Positions 34,503 to 43,782 of a stretch of DNA of 64,000 nucleotides are shown one piece after another. The notes under the pieces are model-generated. The model saw nothing but the letters and a program-made list of their open reading frames with translations. It was not told the origin of the DNA and made no database searches. The DNA lies in contig DASTYT010000153.1 of the NCBI GenBank assembly GCA_035764725.1, positions 1-64,000 on the forward strand, given 5' to 3'. The translations under genes were made by a program, and so were the position numbers. The stretch's first letter is position 1, and each line of letters starts with the position of its first letter. This stretch comes from Candidatus Methylomirabilota bacterium (GTDB taxonomy: Bacteria > Methylomirabilota > Methylomirabilia > Rokubacteriales > CSP1-6).

Positions 34503-35734
34503 CCGGCGTCGCGCCGTACGGGCTCGTCTGGGCCATTCTCGTCTACGCGTGGATCGCCAACTATCTCATCCGCATGGCGCTGTCCGCGCTGCTCCCGCCC
34601 ATCATGGCGGAGTTCGGCCTCACCTACGCCCAGGCCGGCCTCCTCTCGGCGGCGGTGTTCTACGCCTACACGAGCATGCAGCTCCCGGCGGGCGCCCTGG
34701 GGGACCGGCTGGGACGCCGGCGCATGGTCATCGCCGGCGTGTTGCTCAGCGCCGGCGCCTCGGTGTTCACGGGCCTGGCCGGCACGCTCACACTGCTCTT
34801 CGTCGCCCGCCTCGCCACCGGGCTCAGCCAGGGCTTCCTCTTCTCGAACGATCGCGTGATCATCGCCGCCACCACGCCGCCCGGCCGCATCGCGCTCGGG
34901 CAGGGGATCTCCTTCTCGGGGCCCGGGCTCGGCACCACGCTGGGGCTGGTGCTCGCCGGCTACCTCGGCACGCTCCTGCCGTGGCGGCATGTGTTCCTGC
35001 TCTTCGCGTTCCCCCCTCTCCTCGCCGCATTGATGATCTGGCGGTGGATCCCCGAGCCGCCCCGCGCGACGGCGGCCGCCGACCCCGCCTGGCCCTTCCA
35101 GCGCGTGCTGCGCACGCGCGACTTCTGGCTGCTCGCGATCAGCGGCATGGTGCCCATCTACGTGCAGTTCCTCCTCGCGACGTGGGGCCCCGCGCTCTTC
35201 GTGGAGGCGGGCGTCCGCGATCTCGCCCGCTCCGCCTCGCTGGCGAGCCTGCAGGGTCTCACCGCGCCGGCGGGGCTCCTCGTGTCCGGGCTCGCGACGG
35301 ACCGGCTGCGCGCGCGGGGCTACCACGGTAAGCTCGTGATCGCGGCCGCGCTCTCGGGCAGCGTGCTCACCGTGCTCGCGATGGGCCTGATCATCCGCCA
35401 ACACGGTCACGCGTGGCTGCTCACGCTGGCGCTCCTCGGCACGTCGTTCTTCATCTGGTGCTGCTGGGGCCCCGCGTACGCGATCCTCGGCGATCTCTTC
35501 CCGTCGTCGGTGCTGGGGCGCGCATTCGGCGCGTTCAACACCATCTGCTTCCTCGGCGCGGTGGCGAGCCCGTTCGTCACGGGCTGGCTGCGCGATCTCA
35601 CCGGCTCGTTCGTGGCGGGGCTCCACGGCGCGGCGGCGCTGAGCGCGCTCGCGGTGGCGGGGATGATGTCGCTCGACCGGCCGTTTCGCGCCGCGGCGGG
35701 ACCGGCGTCGGTTGCCGGTCGCGCCCGCTCGTAG
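34499..35734 (+). CDS. MFS transporter
   Basis: 411 residues, 12 predicted helices. The motif-A loop is [14 protein letters not shown], and [14 protein letters not shown] is its second-half counterpart. [26 protein letters not shown] at the N-terminus resembles anion:cation symporter-like and oxalate/formate carriers, but the substrate cannot be read from the sequence. GTG start overlaps the glycosylase stop (GTGA); the pairing with a repair enzyme is probably only positional. Confidence 0.87.
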   Translation: MTGVAPYGLVWAILVYAWIANYLIRMALSALLPPIMAEFGLTYAQAGLLSAAVFYAYTSMQLPAGALGDRLGRRRMVIAGVLLSAGASVFTGLAGTLTLLFVARLATGLSQGFLFSNDRVIIAATTPPGRIALGQGISFSGPGLGTTLGLVLAGYLGTLLPWRHVFLLFAFPPLLAALMIWRWIPEPPRATAAADPAWPFQRVLRTRDFWLLAISGMVPIYVQFLLATWGPALFVEAGVRDLARSASLASLQGLTAPAGLLVSGLATDRLRARGYHGKLVIAAALSGSVLTVLAMGLIIRQHGHAWLLTLALLGTSFFIWCCWGPAYAILGDLFPSSVLGRAFGAFNTICFLGAVASPFVTGWLRDLTGSFVAGLHGAAALSALAVAGMMSLDRPFRAAAGPASVAGRARS

Positions 35735-35740
35735 GATAAT
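35712..35740 (+). promoter_or_regulatory. promoter of the M16 peptidase operon (leaderless)
   Basis: TTGCCG (35712-35717), 17 bp, GATAAT (35735-35740), then 7 bp to ATG 35748. The promoter lies inside the 3' end of the MFS gene. Confidence 0.6.
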
Positions 35741-35747
35741 TCCGCGC

Positions 35748-37112
35748 ATGCGCTGGCGGTGTCCGGTCGCTCTCGTGCTGGTCGCCGCCCTCGTCGCCTC
35801 CGCGCCCGCCGCGCGCGCCGCCACCCCGGTGCTCGAGACGACGCTCGACAACGGCCTCCGCGTGCTCATCCTCGAGGACCGGCGCAATCCCATCGTGTCC
35901 GTGCAGGTGTCGTACCGAGTGGGCTCGCGCGACGAGAGGCCGGGCGCCACCGGGCTCGCCCACTTCCTCGAGCACATGATGTTCAAGGGCACGCCCACGC
36001 ATCCCAAGGGCGAGTACTCCCGGGTCGTGGAGGGCAATGGCGGCCACGACAACGCCTTCACCACCCAGGACACAACGTCCTATTTCGTCAACATCGCCGC
36101 CGACAAGGTGGACGAGGTCCTCCAGCTCGAGGCCGACCGCATGCGCAACCTGCTGCTCGATCCCGCCGAGATCGATGCCGAGCGCCAGGTGGTGATGGAA
36201 GAGCGGCGCATGCGCACCGAGGACAGCCCCGACGGCCTCCTCGCCGAGGAAGTGATGGCCACGGCCTTCGCGGCTCATCCCTACCGGTGGCCGGTGATCG
36301 GGTGGATGGAGGACATCGGCCGCATCAACGCGGCCGAGCTGCGGGCGTTCTACGACCTCTACTACCGGCCAAACAACGCCGTGCTGGTGGTGGTCGGGGA
36401 CGTGCACGCGCCCGAGCTGCTCGCGCGCATCCGCACGCTGTTCGGGCCCATCGCGCGGGGGCCGGCGCCGCCGCCGGTGACCGCGGTGGAGCCGCCGCCG
36501 CGCTCTGAGCGGCGGGTCACCCTGCGGAGCGCGGCCGCGCGTTTGCCTGCGCTGACGCTGACCTGGCTCGTGCCCAACTTCCGCTCCCCGGACGCGCCCG
36601 CGCTGGAGGTGCTCGAGAGCGTTCTCTCGGGCGGTCGCGCGTCGCGCCTCCATCGCCGGCTGGTCGTGGAGGCGGGCCTCGCGCTGGACGCCGACGCGGA
36701 CTATAGCTACAGCTCGGTGGATCCGAACCTCTTCTGGCTCTCCGCGCGCCCCGCCGAAGGCGTCGGTCTCGATGTGCTCGAGGGCGGCCTCCTCGAGGAG
36801 CTCGAGCGGCTCAAGCGCGAGCCCATCGACCCCGAGGAGCTCGCGCGCGCGCAGAACCAGATCGAGGCGTCGTTCGTGTGGGGCCAGGACTCGATCTACT
36901 CGCGTGCGGCCACGCTCGCGCGGTTCGAGCGCATCGGCTCGTGGCGCCGCACCGACGAGTACGTGGCCGCGATCCGCGCCGTCACCGCCGCCGATGTCCA
37001 GCGGGCGGCCCGCACCTACTTCCCGGTCGACGTGAGGACGGTGGGCGTGCTCCTGCCGGAGGCGGCCGTGAACGCTCCGGGCGGCCCCGAGAAGATGGAG
37101 AAGGAGAAGTAG
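35748..37112 (+). CDS. secreted M16 zinc peptidase, catalytic subunit
   Basis: 454 residues with a signal peptide (about 1-24, ending ARA). The inverted zinc motif H-x-x-E-H is HFLEH (His72, Glu75, His76) with the third ligand near Glu151 (VVMEER). Size and partner are those of M16B peptidases, which work as a pair with a related subunit lacking the zinc site; that partner is at 38064. Likely degrades peptides in the periplasm. The next gene starts right after the stop. Confidence 0.93.
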   Translation: MRWRCPVALVLVAALVASAPAARAATPVLETTLDNGLRVLILEDRRNPIVSVQVSYRVGSRDERPGATGLAHFLEHMMFKGTPTHPKGEYSRVVEGNGGHDNAFTTQDTTSYFVNIAADKVDEVLQLEADRMRNLLLDPAEIDAERQVVMEERRMRTEDSPDGLLAEEVMATAFAAHPYRWPVIGWMEDIGRINAAELRAFYDLYYRPNNAVLVVVGDVHAPELLARIRTLFGPIARGPAPPPVTAVEPPPRSERRVTLRSAAARLPALTLTWLVPNFRSPDAPALEVLESVLSGGRASRLHRRLVVEAGLALDADADYSYSSVDPNLFWLSARPAEGVGLDVLEGGLLEELERLKREPIDPEELARAQNQIEASFVWGQDSIYSRAATLARFERIGSWRRTDEYVAAIRAVTAADVQRAARTYFPVDVRTVGVLLPEAAVNAPGGPEKMEKEK

Positions 37113-37553
37113 ATGCGCGTGGGGGGCTGGCTGCTGCTGCTCTGCGTCGGGCTCACGGTCGTGAGTCCCATCCTGGTCACGATCGGGATCGTGCGCGGTT
37201 ACCTGGGCGACTCGCCGCATTTCGACCAGTTCCCGCGCCTGCGCGTGGTGCTCCTCGTCGACACGGCGCTCCGGATCGCGCTCACCGCGTACGGGGTGTG
37301 GGTGGGGCTCCGTCTCATCAATGTGCGCCCGGGCGCCGTGCGGACTGCGAAGCGCTACTTCCAGGTCTCGCTGGCCTATCTGGTCGTCGCCGCGCTCCTG
37401 CCTTTCGTCGCGGGCTTACCGCCGGAGGCCAATCCCACCCTTGCGATCGCCGTCGTGCAGCAGACCGTCCCCGCGCTGATCGGCGTCGCCCTCTGGTACG
37501 CGTACCTCGTCCGCTCGAAGCGGGTGAGGGCCACCTATCCGGACGCGGCGTGA
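37113..37553 (+). CDS. DUF2569-family membrane protein
   Basis: 146 residues, four predicted helices. Start GGWLLLLCVGLTVVSPI and end YAYLVRSKRVRATYP are the DUF2569 ends. Function unknown. It follows the M16 stop with no gap and overlaps the GNAT pseudogene by 4 bp (GTGA), so it sits inside the peptidase operon. Confidence 0.85.
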   Translation: MRVGGWLLLLCVGLTVVSPILVTIGIVRGYLGDSPHFDQFPRLRVVLLVDTALRIALTAYGVWVGLRLINVRPGAVRTAKRYFQVSLAYLVVAALLPFVAGLPPEANPTLAIAVVQQTVPALIGVALWYAYLVRSKRVRATYPDAA

Positions 37554-38067
37554 TCGTGGCCGCCCTCGACATCCGCGACGCGCGCCCCAGCGAGGGCGAC
37601 GCGATCCGCGCGCTCACGCTCGCCGCGTACGAGCAGTACGCCGCGGCGCTGGGGCCGCTCTGGCCCATGTACCGCGCCAACATCGTGGAGACCCTGGCGC
37701 GCGTGGCGCCTGCCGAGCAATCGTCGCCGACCGCGGAGGCGTCCTCGTGGGCGCGGTGCTGCTCTATCCCGCCGGCGCGCCCATGCCGGGCACCGCCCGC
37801 CGGACCAGCGGGTCGGAGGTGCGGCTGCTCGCCGTGCCGCCGGCGGAGCGCGGCCAGGGCGTCGCGGAGGGGCTCATGCGCGAGTGCGTGCGGCGTGCGC
37901 GGGCGGCTGGCGCGACCGCACTCCTCTTGCACACCACCGACATGATGCAGACCGCCATGCGCCTTTACGAACGATTGGGCTTCACGCGCGATCCCGCGCT
38001 CGATTTCCGCCCCGCGCCGGCCGTCCTCGTGAAGGGATTCCGTCTCGAGCTCGGAGCGGCCGCATGA
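37550..38067 (+). pseudogene. GNAT acetyltransferase gene split by a 1-bp frameshift
   Basis: Frame 2 from GTG 37550 encodes the N-terminal GNAT part (LDIRDARPSEGDAIRAL...). At 37718-37720 the reading must move to frame 1, where it continues IVADRGGVLVGAVLLYPAG, then RLLAVPPAERGQGVAEGLM (acetyl-CoA-binding motif A) and YERLGF to the stop at 38067. Restoring one base after GAG CA would give an uninterrupted 172-residue protein. The stop is still coupled to the next M16 gene (ATGA). Either a real inactivation or a base-call error; raw reads would decide. Confidence 0.8.
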
Positions 38068-39368
38068 GGCGGGCCGCCGCCGCGCTGCTGCTGATCGCCG
38101 CGCTGGCCGCGGGGGCGTCCGCCGCCCCGCTCGCCGACCGGGTGGTGCTTCCCAACGGCGTGGTGCTGCTCGTCAGCGAGCGGCGCGCGCTGCCCATCGT
38201 GGCAGTGAGCGTGTACGTGCGCGCGGGGTCCGTCCTCGATCCGCCCGCCGCCGGCGGTCTTGCCAATCTCACCGCGTCGCTGCTCACCCGGGGCACCGCG
38301 CACCGCAGCGCTGCCGAGATCGACCGCGCCATCGAGTCCGTGGGCGGGAGCCTGGCCAGCGGCGGCGGCCGCGACGGCGCCGCGCTCTCGCTGGGCGTGC
38401 TCTCGAAGGACCTTCCGCTCGGATTCGATCTCCTCGCGGAGGCGCTGACCCAGCCCTCGTTCCCCGACGACGAGCTGCGCCGGAAGGTCGGCGAAATCCA
38501 GGCCGCGCTCCGGAACGCGGAGAGCGAGCCCGAGACGGTGGCCGGGCGCGCGCTCGCGGAGCTGATCTATCCCGGACATCCCTACGCCCGGCCGGCCCTG
38601 GGGACGCCGACATCCGTGGCGACCCTCGACCGCGCCAAGGTGAGCGCCTTCCACCGCACGTACTACCGTCCTGATGCGACCACCGTGGTCGTGGTGGGCG
38701 ACGTGTCGGCGCCGGAGGTTCGCGCTCGACTGCTGGCGCGGCTCGGCGGCTGGCGGGCGCCCGCCACGCCGCTCCCCCCCGTCCCGAGCGCGCCGGAGTC
38801 GGTGCCGCCGGCCGCGCGCACCATCGCGCGCGAGCTGACGCAGACGACCGTGTTCATGGGGCGTCCGGCGATACGCCAGAAAGATCCCGACTATCCAGCC
38901 CTGGCCGTCGCCACGTACATCCTGGGCGGGGGCTCCACCTCGCGCCTCTACACGCGCGTGCGCGAGGAGCGCGGACTCGCCTATGGGGTGGGCGCGAGCG
39001 TGGGGGTCGCCCGCCACGGCTCCTCGCTCACCGTGTCGCTCCAGACGCGGAACGAGAGCACCGAGGAGGCCATACGCTTGGTGCGGGAGGAGATGCGGGG
39101 CATCGGCGCCGCCGACGTCGCGCCCGCGGAGCTGGCGCTCGCCAAGGCCTATCTCATCGGCAGCTACGCGCTGCGCACCGACACCTCGTCCAAGGTCGCG
39201 GTGCTGATCGCCTCCCTGGAGGAGCTGGGTCTCGGGCTGGACTATCCCGAGCGCTATCGCGAGCGCATCGCCGCCGTCACCGCCGCCGACGTGCGACGGG
39301 TGGCCGCGCGCTTCCTCGACCCCGACACCTATTCCACCGTGATCGTGACGGGCCGTCGCGCGCCCTAG
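38064..39368 (+). CDS. M16-family peptidase subunit lacking the zinc motif
   Basis: 434 residues with a signal peptide (about 1-21). The M16 fold is clear, but where H-x-x-E-H should be it reads GLANLTASLLTRGT, so the zinc site is gone. The substrate-side R/Y motif in the second half is kept: GGGSTSRLYTRVREERGLAYGV. In M16B pairs this subunit helps bind substrate for the catalytic one (35748-37112). Start ATG overlaps the pseudogene stop. Confidence 0.93.
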   Translation: MRRAAAALLLIAALAAGASAAPLADRVVLPNGVVLLVSERRALPIVAVSVYVRAGSVLDPPAAGGLANLTASLLTRGTAHRSAAEIDRAIESVGGSLASGGGRDGAALSLGVLSKDLPLGFDLLAEALTQPSFPDDELRRKVGEIQAALRNAESEPETVAGRALAELIYPGHPYARPALGTPTSVATLDRAKVSAFHRTYYRPDATTVVVVGDVSAPEVRARLLARLGGWRAPATPLPPVPSAPESVPPAARTIARELTQTTVFMGRPAIRQKDPDYPALAVATYILGGGSTSRLYTRVREERGLAYGVGASVGVARHGSSLTVSLQTRNESTEEAIRLVREEMRGIGAADVAPAELALAKAYLIGSYALRTDTSSKVAVLIASLEELGLGLDYPERYRERIAAVTAADVRRVAARFLDPDTYSTVIVTGRRAP

Positions 39369-39384
39369 CGCCGACGCGTCGCGG

Positions 39385-39906
39385 CTACCAGTAGTAGGGC
39401 GAGTAGGGTCCTCCGATGTACGGGTATGGGTATCCCGCATAGGGATAGGGGTAGGGGGAGCCGTATGCCGCGGGGAGCGGCCAGAGGTAGATCTGGTCGG
39501 GCCGCGTGAGGACATACCGGTAGGGCTGCTCGCCCAGGGCGCGCTCCTCGCCGCCCAGGACCGTGCCCACCATGCTGACGCGCCGGCCGCGCGCGTACAC
39601 CGCGGGATCGAGGAAGTCCGGCGCGACCATGACGAAGCGACCGTCGGTCTCGTCGGTGCGCCGGGGCGCGTCGCCGTCGCCGAGCGGCCGCGAGAGCACC
39701 TCGATCTCGGTGCTGCCCGCGCGGGGCCGCGTCTCGATGATCTCACCGGCGAGGACCACCCGCGCGTTCCGGTAGCGGTCCGGGTCGCTGCGCAGCACGC
39801 CCAGGGTGAGCGAACGATCCACGCCCTGGAGCAGCTGGCCCGGGAACACCGATGCGCAGCCCGACACGGCCGCGCAGACGAGGGCGAGCAGGAGCAGGCG
39901 GCGCAT
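39385..39906 (-). CDS. Slp-family outer-membrane lipoprotein with Pro/Tyr tail
   Basis: 173 residues. Lipobox VSGC (Cys17) after a 16-residue signal, so the mature protein is lipid-anchored. The core (GQLLQGVDRSLTLGVLRSDPDRYRNARVVLAGEII) is of the Slp starvation-lipoprotein type. The last 25 residues are a Tyr/Pro/Gly repeat (YPYPYAGYPYPYIGG). Convergent with the M16 gene and divergent from the next; starts 6 bp from a good -10 box. Confidence 0.85.
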   Translation of the reverse strand: MRRLLLLALVCAAVSGCASVFPGQLLQGVDRSLTLGVLRSDPDRYRNARVVLAGEIIETRPRAGSTEIEVLSRPLGDGDAPRRTDETDGRFVMVAPDFLDPAVYARGRRVSMVGTVLGGEERALGEQPYRYVLTRPDQIYLWPLPAAYGSPYPYPYAGYPYPYIGGPYSPYYW

Positions 39907-39912
39907 GCGTGT

Positions 39913-39941
39913 AGCCTAGCCCCCACCTCGAACGGGGGCAA
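39913..39941 (-). promoter_or_regulatory. promoter of slp-like gene (leaderless)
   Basis: Minus strand: TTGCCC (39941-39936), 17 bp, TAGGCT (39918-39913), then 6 bp to the ATG at 39906. Confidence 0.6.
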
Positions 39942-39980
39942 CCGGCGCCGACCCCCGGGGCAAGCGGGCGCGACCGCGCG

Positions 39981-39989
39981 TGCTACAAT
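39981..39989 (+). promoter_or_regulatory. extended -10 element
   Basis: TGCTACAAT fits TGnTATAAT with one mismatch in the hexamer, 20 bp before ATG 40010. No -35 box seen. Confidence 0.4.
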
Positions 39990-40009
39990 GACCGACGCCT
40001 GAGCGGTCC

Positions 40010-40603
40010 ATGCGGCGCAACGGAATCTTCTCCCTCATCGTGATCGGTCTTGCCGCCCTCGCATGCTGGCCGGCCCCCGGCCAGTCGGCAGCGGCGGCCG
40101 CGTTCGTACTGTCCGAGCGCGAGCGCGACGACGCCATGCTCGTGGGCAAGCGCAGCGTGGTCAGCGAGGAGTTCGGCGGGGAGTGGCGGCAGAAGAACGC
40201 CGCCGGCGAGGTGGTCGAGGTAATGACGCCGTTCCATCGGCTCGCCCTTGCCGCCCGCAACGCCGCGTTCAAGAGCGACACGCTCAAGCCCAAGGACATC
40301 GACACCGTCCTCAAGGAAACCAGCAACAAGCTCACGCTGTGGGTGACGCTGCGGGGGGACCGGAGCGACTTCGCGCGCTTCTACGCGCCCCTGCTCCTCG
40401 ACGGCAAGACCGAGATCAAGCCCTCGTTCGTGCAGAACGAGCGGACCGCGCTGCGCGCGGAGGGCGGCGGCTATGCCGCGCGCTGCCTCTACGTCTTTCC
40501 CGTCGAGGGCCTCACCGCCCGGGGCCGCTATACCCTGGTCGTTCGCAACTCCGACGAGAAGGACGTCTCGACGTTCACCGTGGACCTGTCGGCCATGCGC
40601 TGA
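40010..40603 (+). CDS. secreted hypothetical protein
   Basis: 197 residues with a signal peptide (about 1-28, ending QSA). The mature part has no recognised domain; it holds SERERDDAMLVGKRSVVSE, FHRLALAARNAAFKS and a beta-rich end (RYTLVVRNSDEKDVSTFTVDL). It may be periplasmic. Followed 20 bp later by the thioredoxin-like gene, probably in one operon. Confidence 0.8.
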   Translation: MRRNGIFSLIVIGLAALACWPAPGQSAAAAAFVLSERERDDAMLVGKRSVVSEEFGGEWRQKNAAGEVVEVMTPFHRLALAARNAAFKSDTLKPKDIDTVLKETSNKLTLWVTLRGDRSDFARFYAPLLLDGKTEIKPSFVQNERTALRAEGGGYAARCLYVFPVEGLTARGRYTLVVRNSDEKDVSTFTVDLSAMR

Positions 40604-40623
40604 GAGGGAAAGGAGCCGTAACG

Positions 40624-41127
40624 ATGGTGACCAAGGAGCAGTTCAAGCAGGGGATGACGCTGGACCAGTACCTCGCGCAGATGGGGACGAACAAGGACAA
40701 GTTCGTCGAGTTCCTGCAGAGCATCAAGATCTCGCCCGAGGACAAGCAGGCCCTCGACAAATACGGCAAGAAGCTCAACGTGCTCGTGATCACCGAGGAC
40801 TGGTGCGGCGACGCCCTCTACAACGTCCCCGTGCTCGCCAAGATGGTCGAGGGCAATCCCAACATCGACATGCGCATCTTCCTCCGTGACAAGAACAAGG
40901 AGCTGATGGACCAGTATCTCAACCAGGGCATGTACCGCTCCATCCCGGTGTTCGCGTTCTTCGACGAGAACATGAAGGAGGTCGCCCGCTTCATCGAGCG
41001 GCCCCCCGCCCAGACGGAGGAGATCGAGAAGAAGATGCTCGAGACCCGGCGGGCCCTGCGCGCCGAGCGCTACATGGACTGGCGGGGCGGCGTCGTGAAG
41101 GAGATCCGCTCGCTGCTGAAGGTGTAG
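40624..41127 (+). CDS. thioredoxin-like protein with a single active-site cysteine
   Basis: 167 residues, cytosolic by lack of a signal. Fits the Thioredoxin_9 group: NVLVITEDWCGDALYNVPVL holds Cys61 but the second cysteine of C-x-x-C is Ala (C-G-D-A), and the cis-proline loop is RSIPVFAFF. A one-cysteine site suggests a reductase, thiol peroxidase or mixed-disulfide sensor rather than a disulfide oxidase. AAAGGAG precedes ATG 40624. Confidence 0.88.
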   Translation: MVTKEQFKQGMTLDQYLAQMGTNKDKFVEFLQSIKISPEDKQALDKYGKKLNVLVITEDWCGDALYNVPVLAKMVEGNPNIDMRIFLRDKNKELMDQYLNQGMYRSIPVFAFFDENMKEVARFIERPPAQTEEIEKKMLETRRALRAERYMDWRGGVVKEIRSLLKV

Positions 41128-41210
41128 CATCGCCACGCGCCCACGGGCGCCGGTCCGTCGCCGGGCCGGCGCCCATTGACCTGGCCACCCCTGACCGAGG
41201 AGAGAAGACG

Positions 41211-42179
41211 ATGAAGGCGATTCGCGTCCACACGCCGGGCGGTCCCGAGGTGATGAAGCTCGAGGAGGTCCCGGAGCCCAAGGCGGGTCCCGGGCAGGCG
41301 GTGGTGAAGCTGGAGGCCGCCGGGCTCAACTATATCGACGTCTACTTCCGCACCGGCACGTACAAGGCCCCGCTCCCCCTCACCCCCGGCCTCGAGGGCG
41401 CGGGCACCGTCACCCAGGTGGGGGACGGGGTCAAGGACCTGAAGGTCGGCGATCGCGTGGCCTACACCGGCATTCCGGGCTCCTACGCCCAGATGAACGT
41501 GTGCCCGGCCGATCGGCTGGTGAAGCTGCCGGACAAGCTCTCGTTCCGCGACGGGGCCGCCTCCATGCTGCAGGGCATGACCGCGCACTACCTCACGCGC
41601 TCCACCTATCCGCTCAAGTCGGGCGACACCTGCCTCGTGCACGCGGCCGCCGGCGGCATGGGGCTCCTCCTCACCCAGATGGGCAAGATGTTGGGCGCCA
41701 CCGTGATCGGCACGGTGTCCACCGACGAGAAGGCCGCGCTGGCCAAGCAGGCGGGCGCCGATCACGTGATCCTCTACAGCAAGCAGGACTTCGTCGCCGA
41801 GGTGAAGCGGATCACGGGGAATCGCGGCGTGGACGTGATCTACGACGGCGTGGGCGCCACCACGTTCGAGAAGGGGCTCACGTGCATCCGGCCCCGCGGC
41901 GTCATGGCTCTCTATGGCGCGGCGAGCGGGCCGGTGGCCCCGCTCGACCTTCAGCTCCTGAACGCCAACGGCTCGCTGTTCGTCACGCGCCCGAGCCTCA
42001 ACCACCACATCGCCTCGCGCGAGGAGCTCGTGCAGCGCTCGGGCGACGTGCTCGGCTGGATCCGCGACGGCAAGCTCAAGCTGCGCGTGGAGACCACGTT
42101 CCCGCTCGACAAGGCCGGCGAAGCCCATCGCGCCCTCGAGGGCCGCAAGACCACGGGGAAGGTGCTCCTGATCCCGTGA
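41211..42179 (+). CDS. NADPH:quinone oxidoreductase (QorA type)
   Basis: 322 residues, medium-chain dehydrogenase fold without zinc ligands. Quinone oxidoreductase features: AGLNYIDVYFRTGTYKAPLPL and PGLEGAGTV near the N-terminus, then the nucleotide loop VHAAAGGMGLLLTQMGKMLGA (AxxGGxG). It reduces quinones with NADPH. GAGGAGAG 6 bp before ATG 41211. Stands alone between the thioredoxin-like and AsmA-like genes. Confidence 0.93.
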   Translation: MKAIRVHTPGGPEVMKLEEVPEPKAGPGQAVVKLEAAGLNYIDVYFRTGTYKAPLPLTPGLEGAGTVTQVGDGVKDLKVGDRVAYTGIPGSYAQMNVCPADRLVKLPDKLSFRDGAASMLQGMTAHYLTRSTYPLKSGDTCLVHAAAGGMGLLLTQMGKMLGATVIGTVSTDEKAALAKQAGADHVILYSKQDFVAEVKRITGNRGVDVIYDGVGATTFEKGLTCIRPRGVMALYGAASGPVAPLDLQLLNANGSLFVTRPSLNHHIASREELVQRSGDVLGWIRDGKLKLRVETTFPLDKAGEAHRALEGRKTTGKVLLIP

Positions 42180-42204
42180 GCGCGCGGCCGCCGTACCTCC
42201 GCCC

Positions 42205-43782
42205 TTGAAGTGGATCCTGATCGCGGCGGGCGCGCTCGTCCTGCTCCTGGCGGGCGCGCTCGTCGCGCTGCCCTGGCTCGTCGACGTCCCGCGCGTCCAG
42301 GCCTACATCGCCGCCGCGGCCTCGCAGGCGCTGGGACGCGCGGTGCGCTTCACGTCGCTGTCCGTGACCGCGCTCCCGACGCCCTCGGTGCGGCTCAAGG
42401 GCCTGCAGGTGGCCGAGGATCCGAAGTTCGGGGCCCGGCCCTTCCTGGTCGTCGAGGAGGGGCGCTTCCGCATCCGGATCCGCCCGCTCTTCTCTGGCCG
42501 CGTGGAGCTGACCGAGCTCATCCTCGAGAAGCCGCGGGTCGAGATCATCGATGACGGCACCGGCCGCCTGAACGTGGCGAGCCTGGGCCCTACGGCGGGC
42601 CCCGGACGCCCCGTGCCGCGTTCGCCTGCCGCGTCCGCCCCGGCCGGCACCACCGCGGCGACCATCAGCCGGGTGCGGCTCAAGGACGGCGTCGCGCATC
42701 TGGTGCGGCGCGGCGCGAAGCCGCTGAACCTCCGGCTCGAGGCCATCGACCTCGTGGTGCGGCCCGCGGGCGACACCTTCGCCCTCGAGGGCGCGGCCCG
42801 GCTCGAGCCCGGCGGGCTCACGCTCACCCTGTCCCAGACCACGCTGCAGCTCCCGCCAGGCCATGCCCTCGGCGACGCGCCCCTGCGCGCCACCGTGGCG
42901 GTCAAGGGCGCGGACGTGGCGGGGCTCGTGACGCCCTTCCTGGCCACCCCCGCGCTGCGCGGGCCGGTGCAGGGCACGCTGCGCGTTGCGGGCACCATCT
43001 CGCACCCCACCGCGCAGGGCGAGCTCGCCTTTTCCGGCCTCGCCGTGTCCGAGCGCCGCCCGTCCTGCCCGCCGCCACCCGACCGCCAGCTCAAGCTGGG
43101 CGACGTGCGCGTGCCCCTGGACTTCACGCTGGCCCGCCTGGAGGCGGCGCCACTGTCGGCGCGCGTGGCCGGCGGGACAGTGTCGGCTCGCGCGTCGGTC
43201 AATCTCACGGCCGGGGCGGTGAGCCTGAAGGACGTGGCCCTCAAGGGCGTGGAGCTGGGCCCGCTGCTCGTGGACTATCTCTGCCAGCCCTACGCGGTCA
43301 CGGGACCGCTCGAGCATCAGGGCAATGTGGCATTCAGCTCGAGCACGCCGCTGACGACGGCCGAGGGCGCGGGGCGGCTGCGCATCGGTCGCGGCAAGGT
43401 GGTGGGGACGGCGGCGCTGGCCCTGCTCCGCGACGTGGTGACGGTGGCAGGGGTGGTCGCGCCGCTGGTCGAGGGACGGTCGATCACCGCGCCCACGAAG
43501 CCTCTCGACTTCGAGTCCATCACCGCGACGTACCGGGTGAGCCGCGGCGTCATCGCCACCGACGACCTGCTCTACCAGGGTGAGGGCCTCACGGGGAACG
43601 TGGCCGGCACCTACGCGCTGGCCGACGGGCGCGTGGACGCCGCGGTCACACTCACGCAGGGGCGCACCCAGGTGAAGGCGCGCGTCACCGGCGTTGGTCA
43701 ATCGCTTCGAGTCATCCCGACGGGGGTCACCCAGGGCGGGCGCGACGCGGTCAAGCAGCTCCTCGAGCAGCTCCTGCGCTGA
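42205..43782 (+). CDS. AsmA-family protein
   Basis: 525 residues starting at TTG 42205, the only start that includes the N-terminal anchor KWILIAAGALVLLLAGALVALPWLV. After it comes the AsmA_2-like DUF748 region: VRLKGLQVAEDPKFG, LILEKPRVEIIDDGTGRLNVASL, and long beta-rich repeats. AsmA-type proteins span the periplasm and are linked to outer-membrane lipid transport. At 525 residues it is of modest length for the family. Its 3' end overlaps the convergent methyltransferase by 32 bp. Confidence 0.87.
   Translation: MKWILIAAGALVLLLAGALVALPWLVDVPRVQAYIAAAASQALGRAVRFTSLSVTALPTPSVRLKGLQVAEDPKFGARPFLVVEEGRFRIRIRPLFSGRVELTELILEKPRVEIIDDGTGRLNVASLGPTAGPGRPVPRSPAASAPAGTTAATISRVRLKDGVAHLVRRGAKPLNLRLEAIDLVVRPAGDTFALEGAARLEPGGLTLTLSQTTLQLPPGHALGDAPLRATVAVKGADVAGLVTPFLATPALRGPVQGTLRVAGTISHPTAQGELAFSGLAVSERRPSCPPPPDRQLKLGDVRVPLDFTLARLEAAPLSARVAGGTVSARASVNLTAGAVSLKDVALKGVELGPLLVDYLCQPYAVTGPLEHQGNVAFSSSTPLTTAEGAGRLRIGRGKVVGTAALALLRDVVTVAGVVAPLVEGRSITAPTKPLDFESITATYRVSRGVIATDDLLYQGEGLTGNVAGTYALADGRVDAAVTLTQGRTQVKARVTGVGQSLRVIPTGVTQGGRDAVKQLLEQLLR

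Noticed and set aside
39369..39384. CGACGCGTCG palindrome between the convergent M16 and Slp genes as a terminator
   Set aside because: Short, without T-run on either strand; could be chance.
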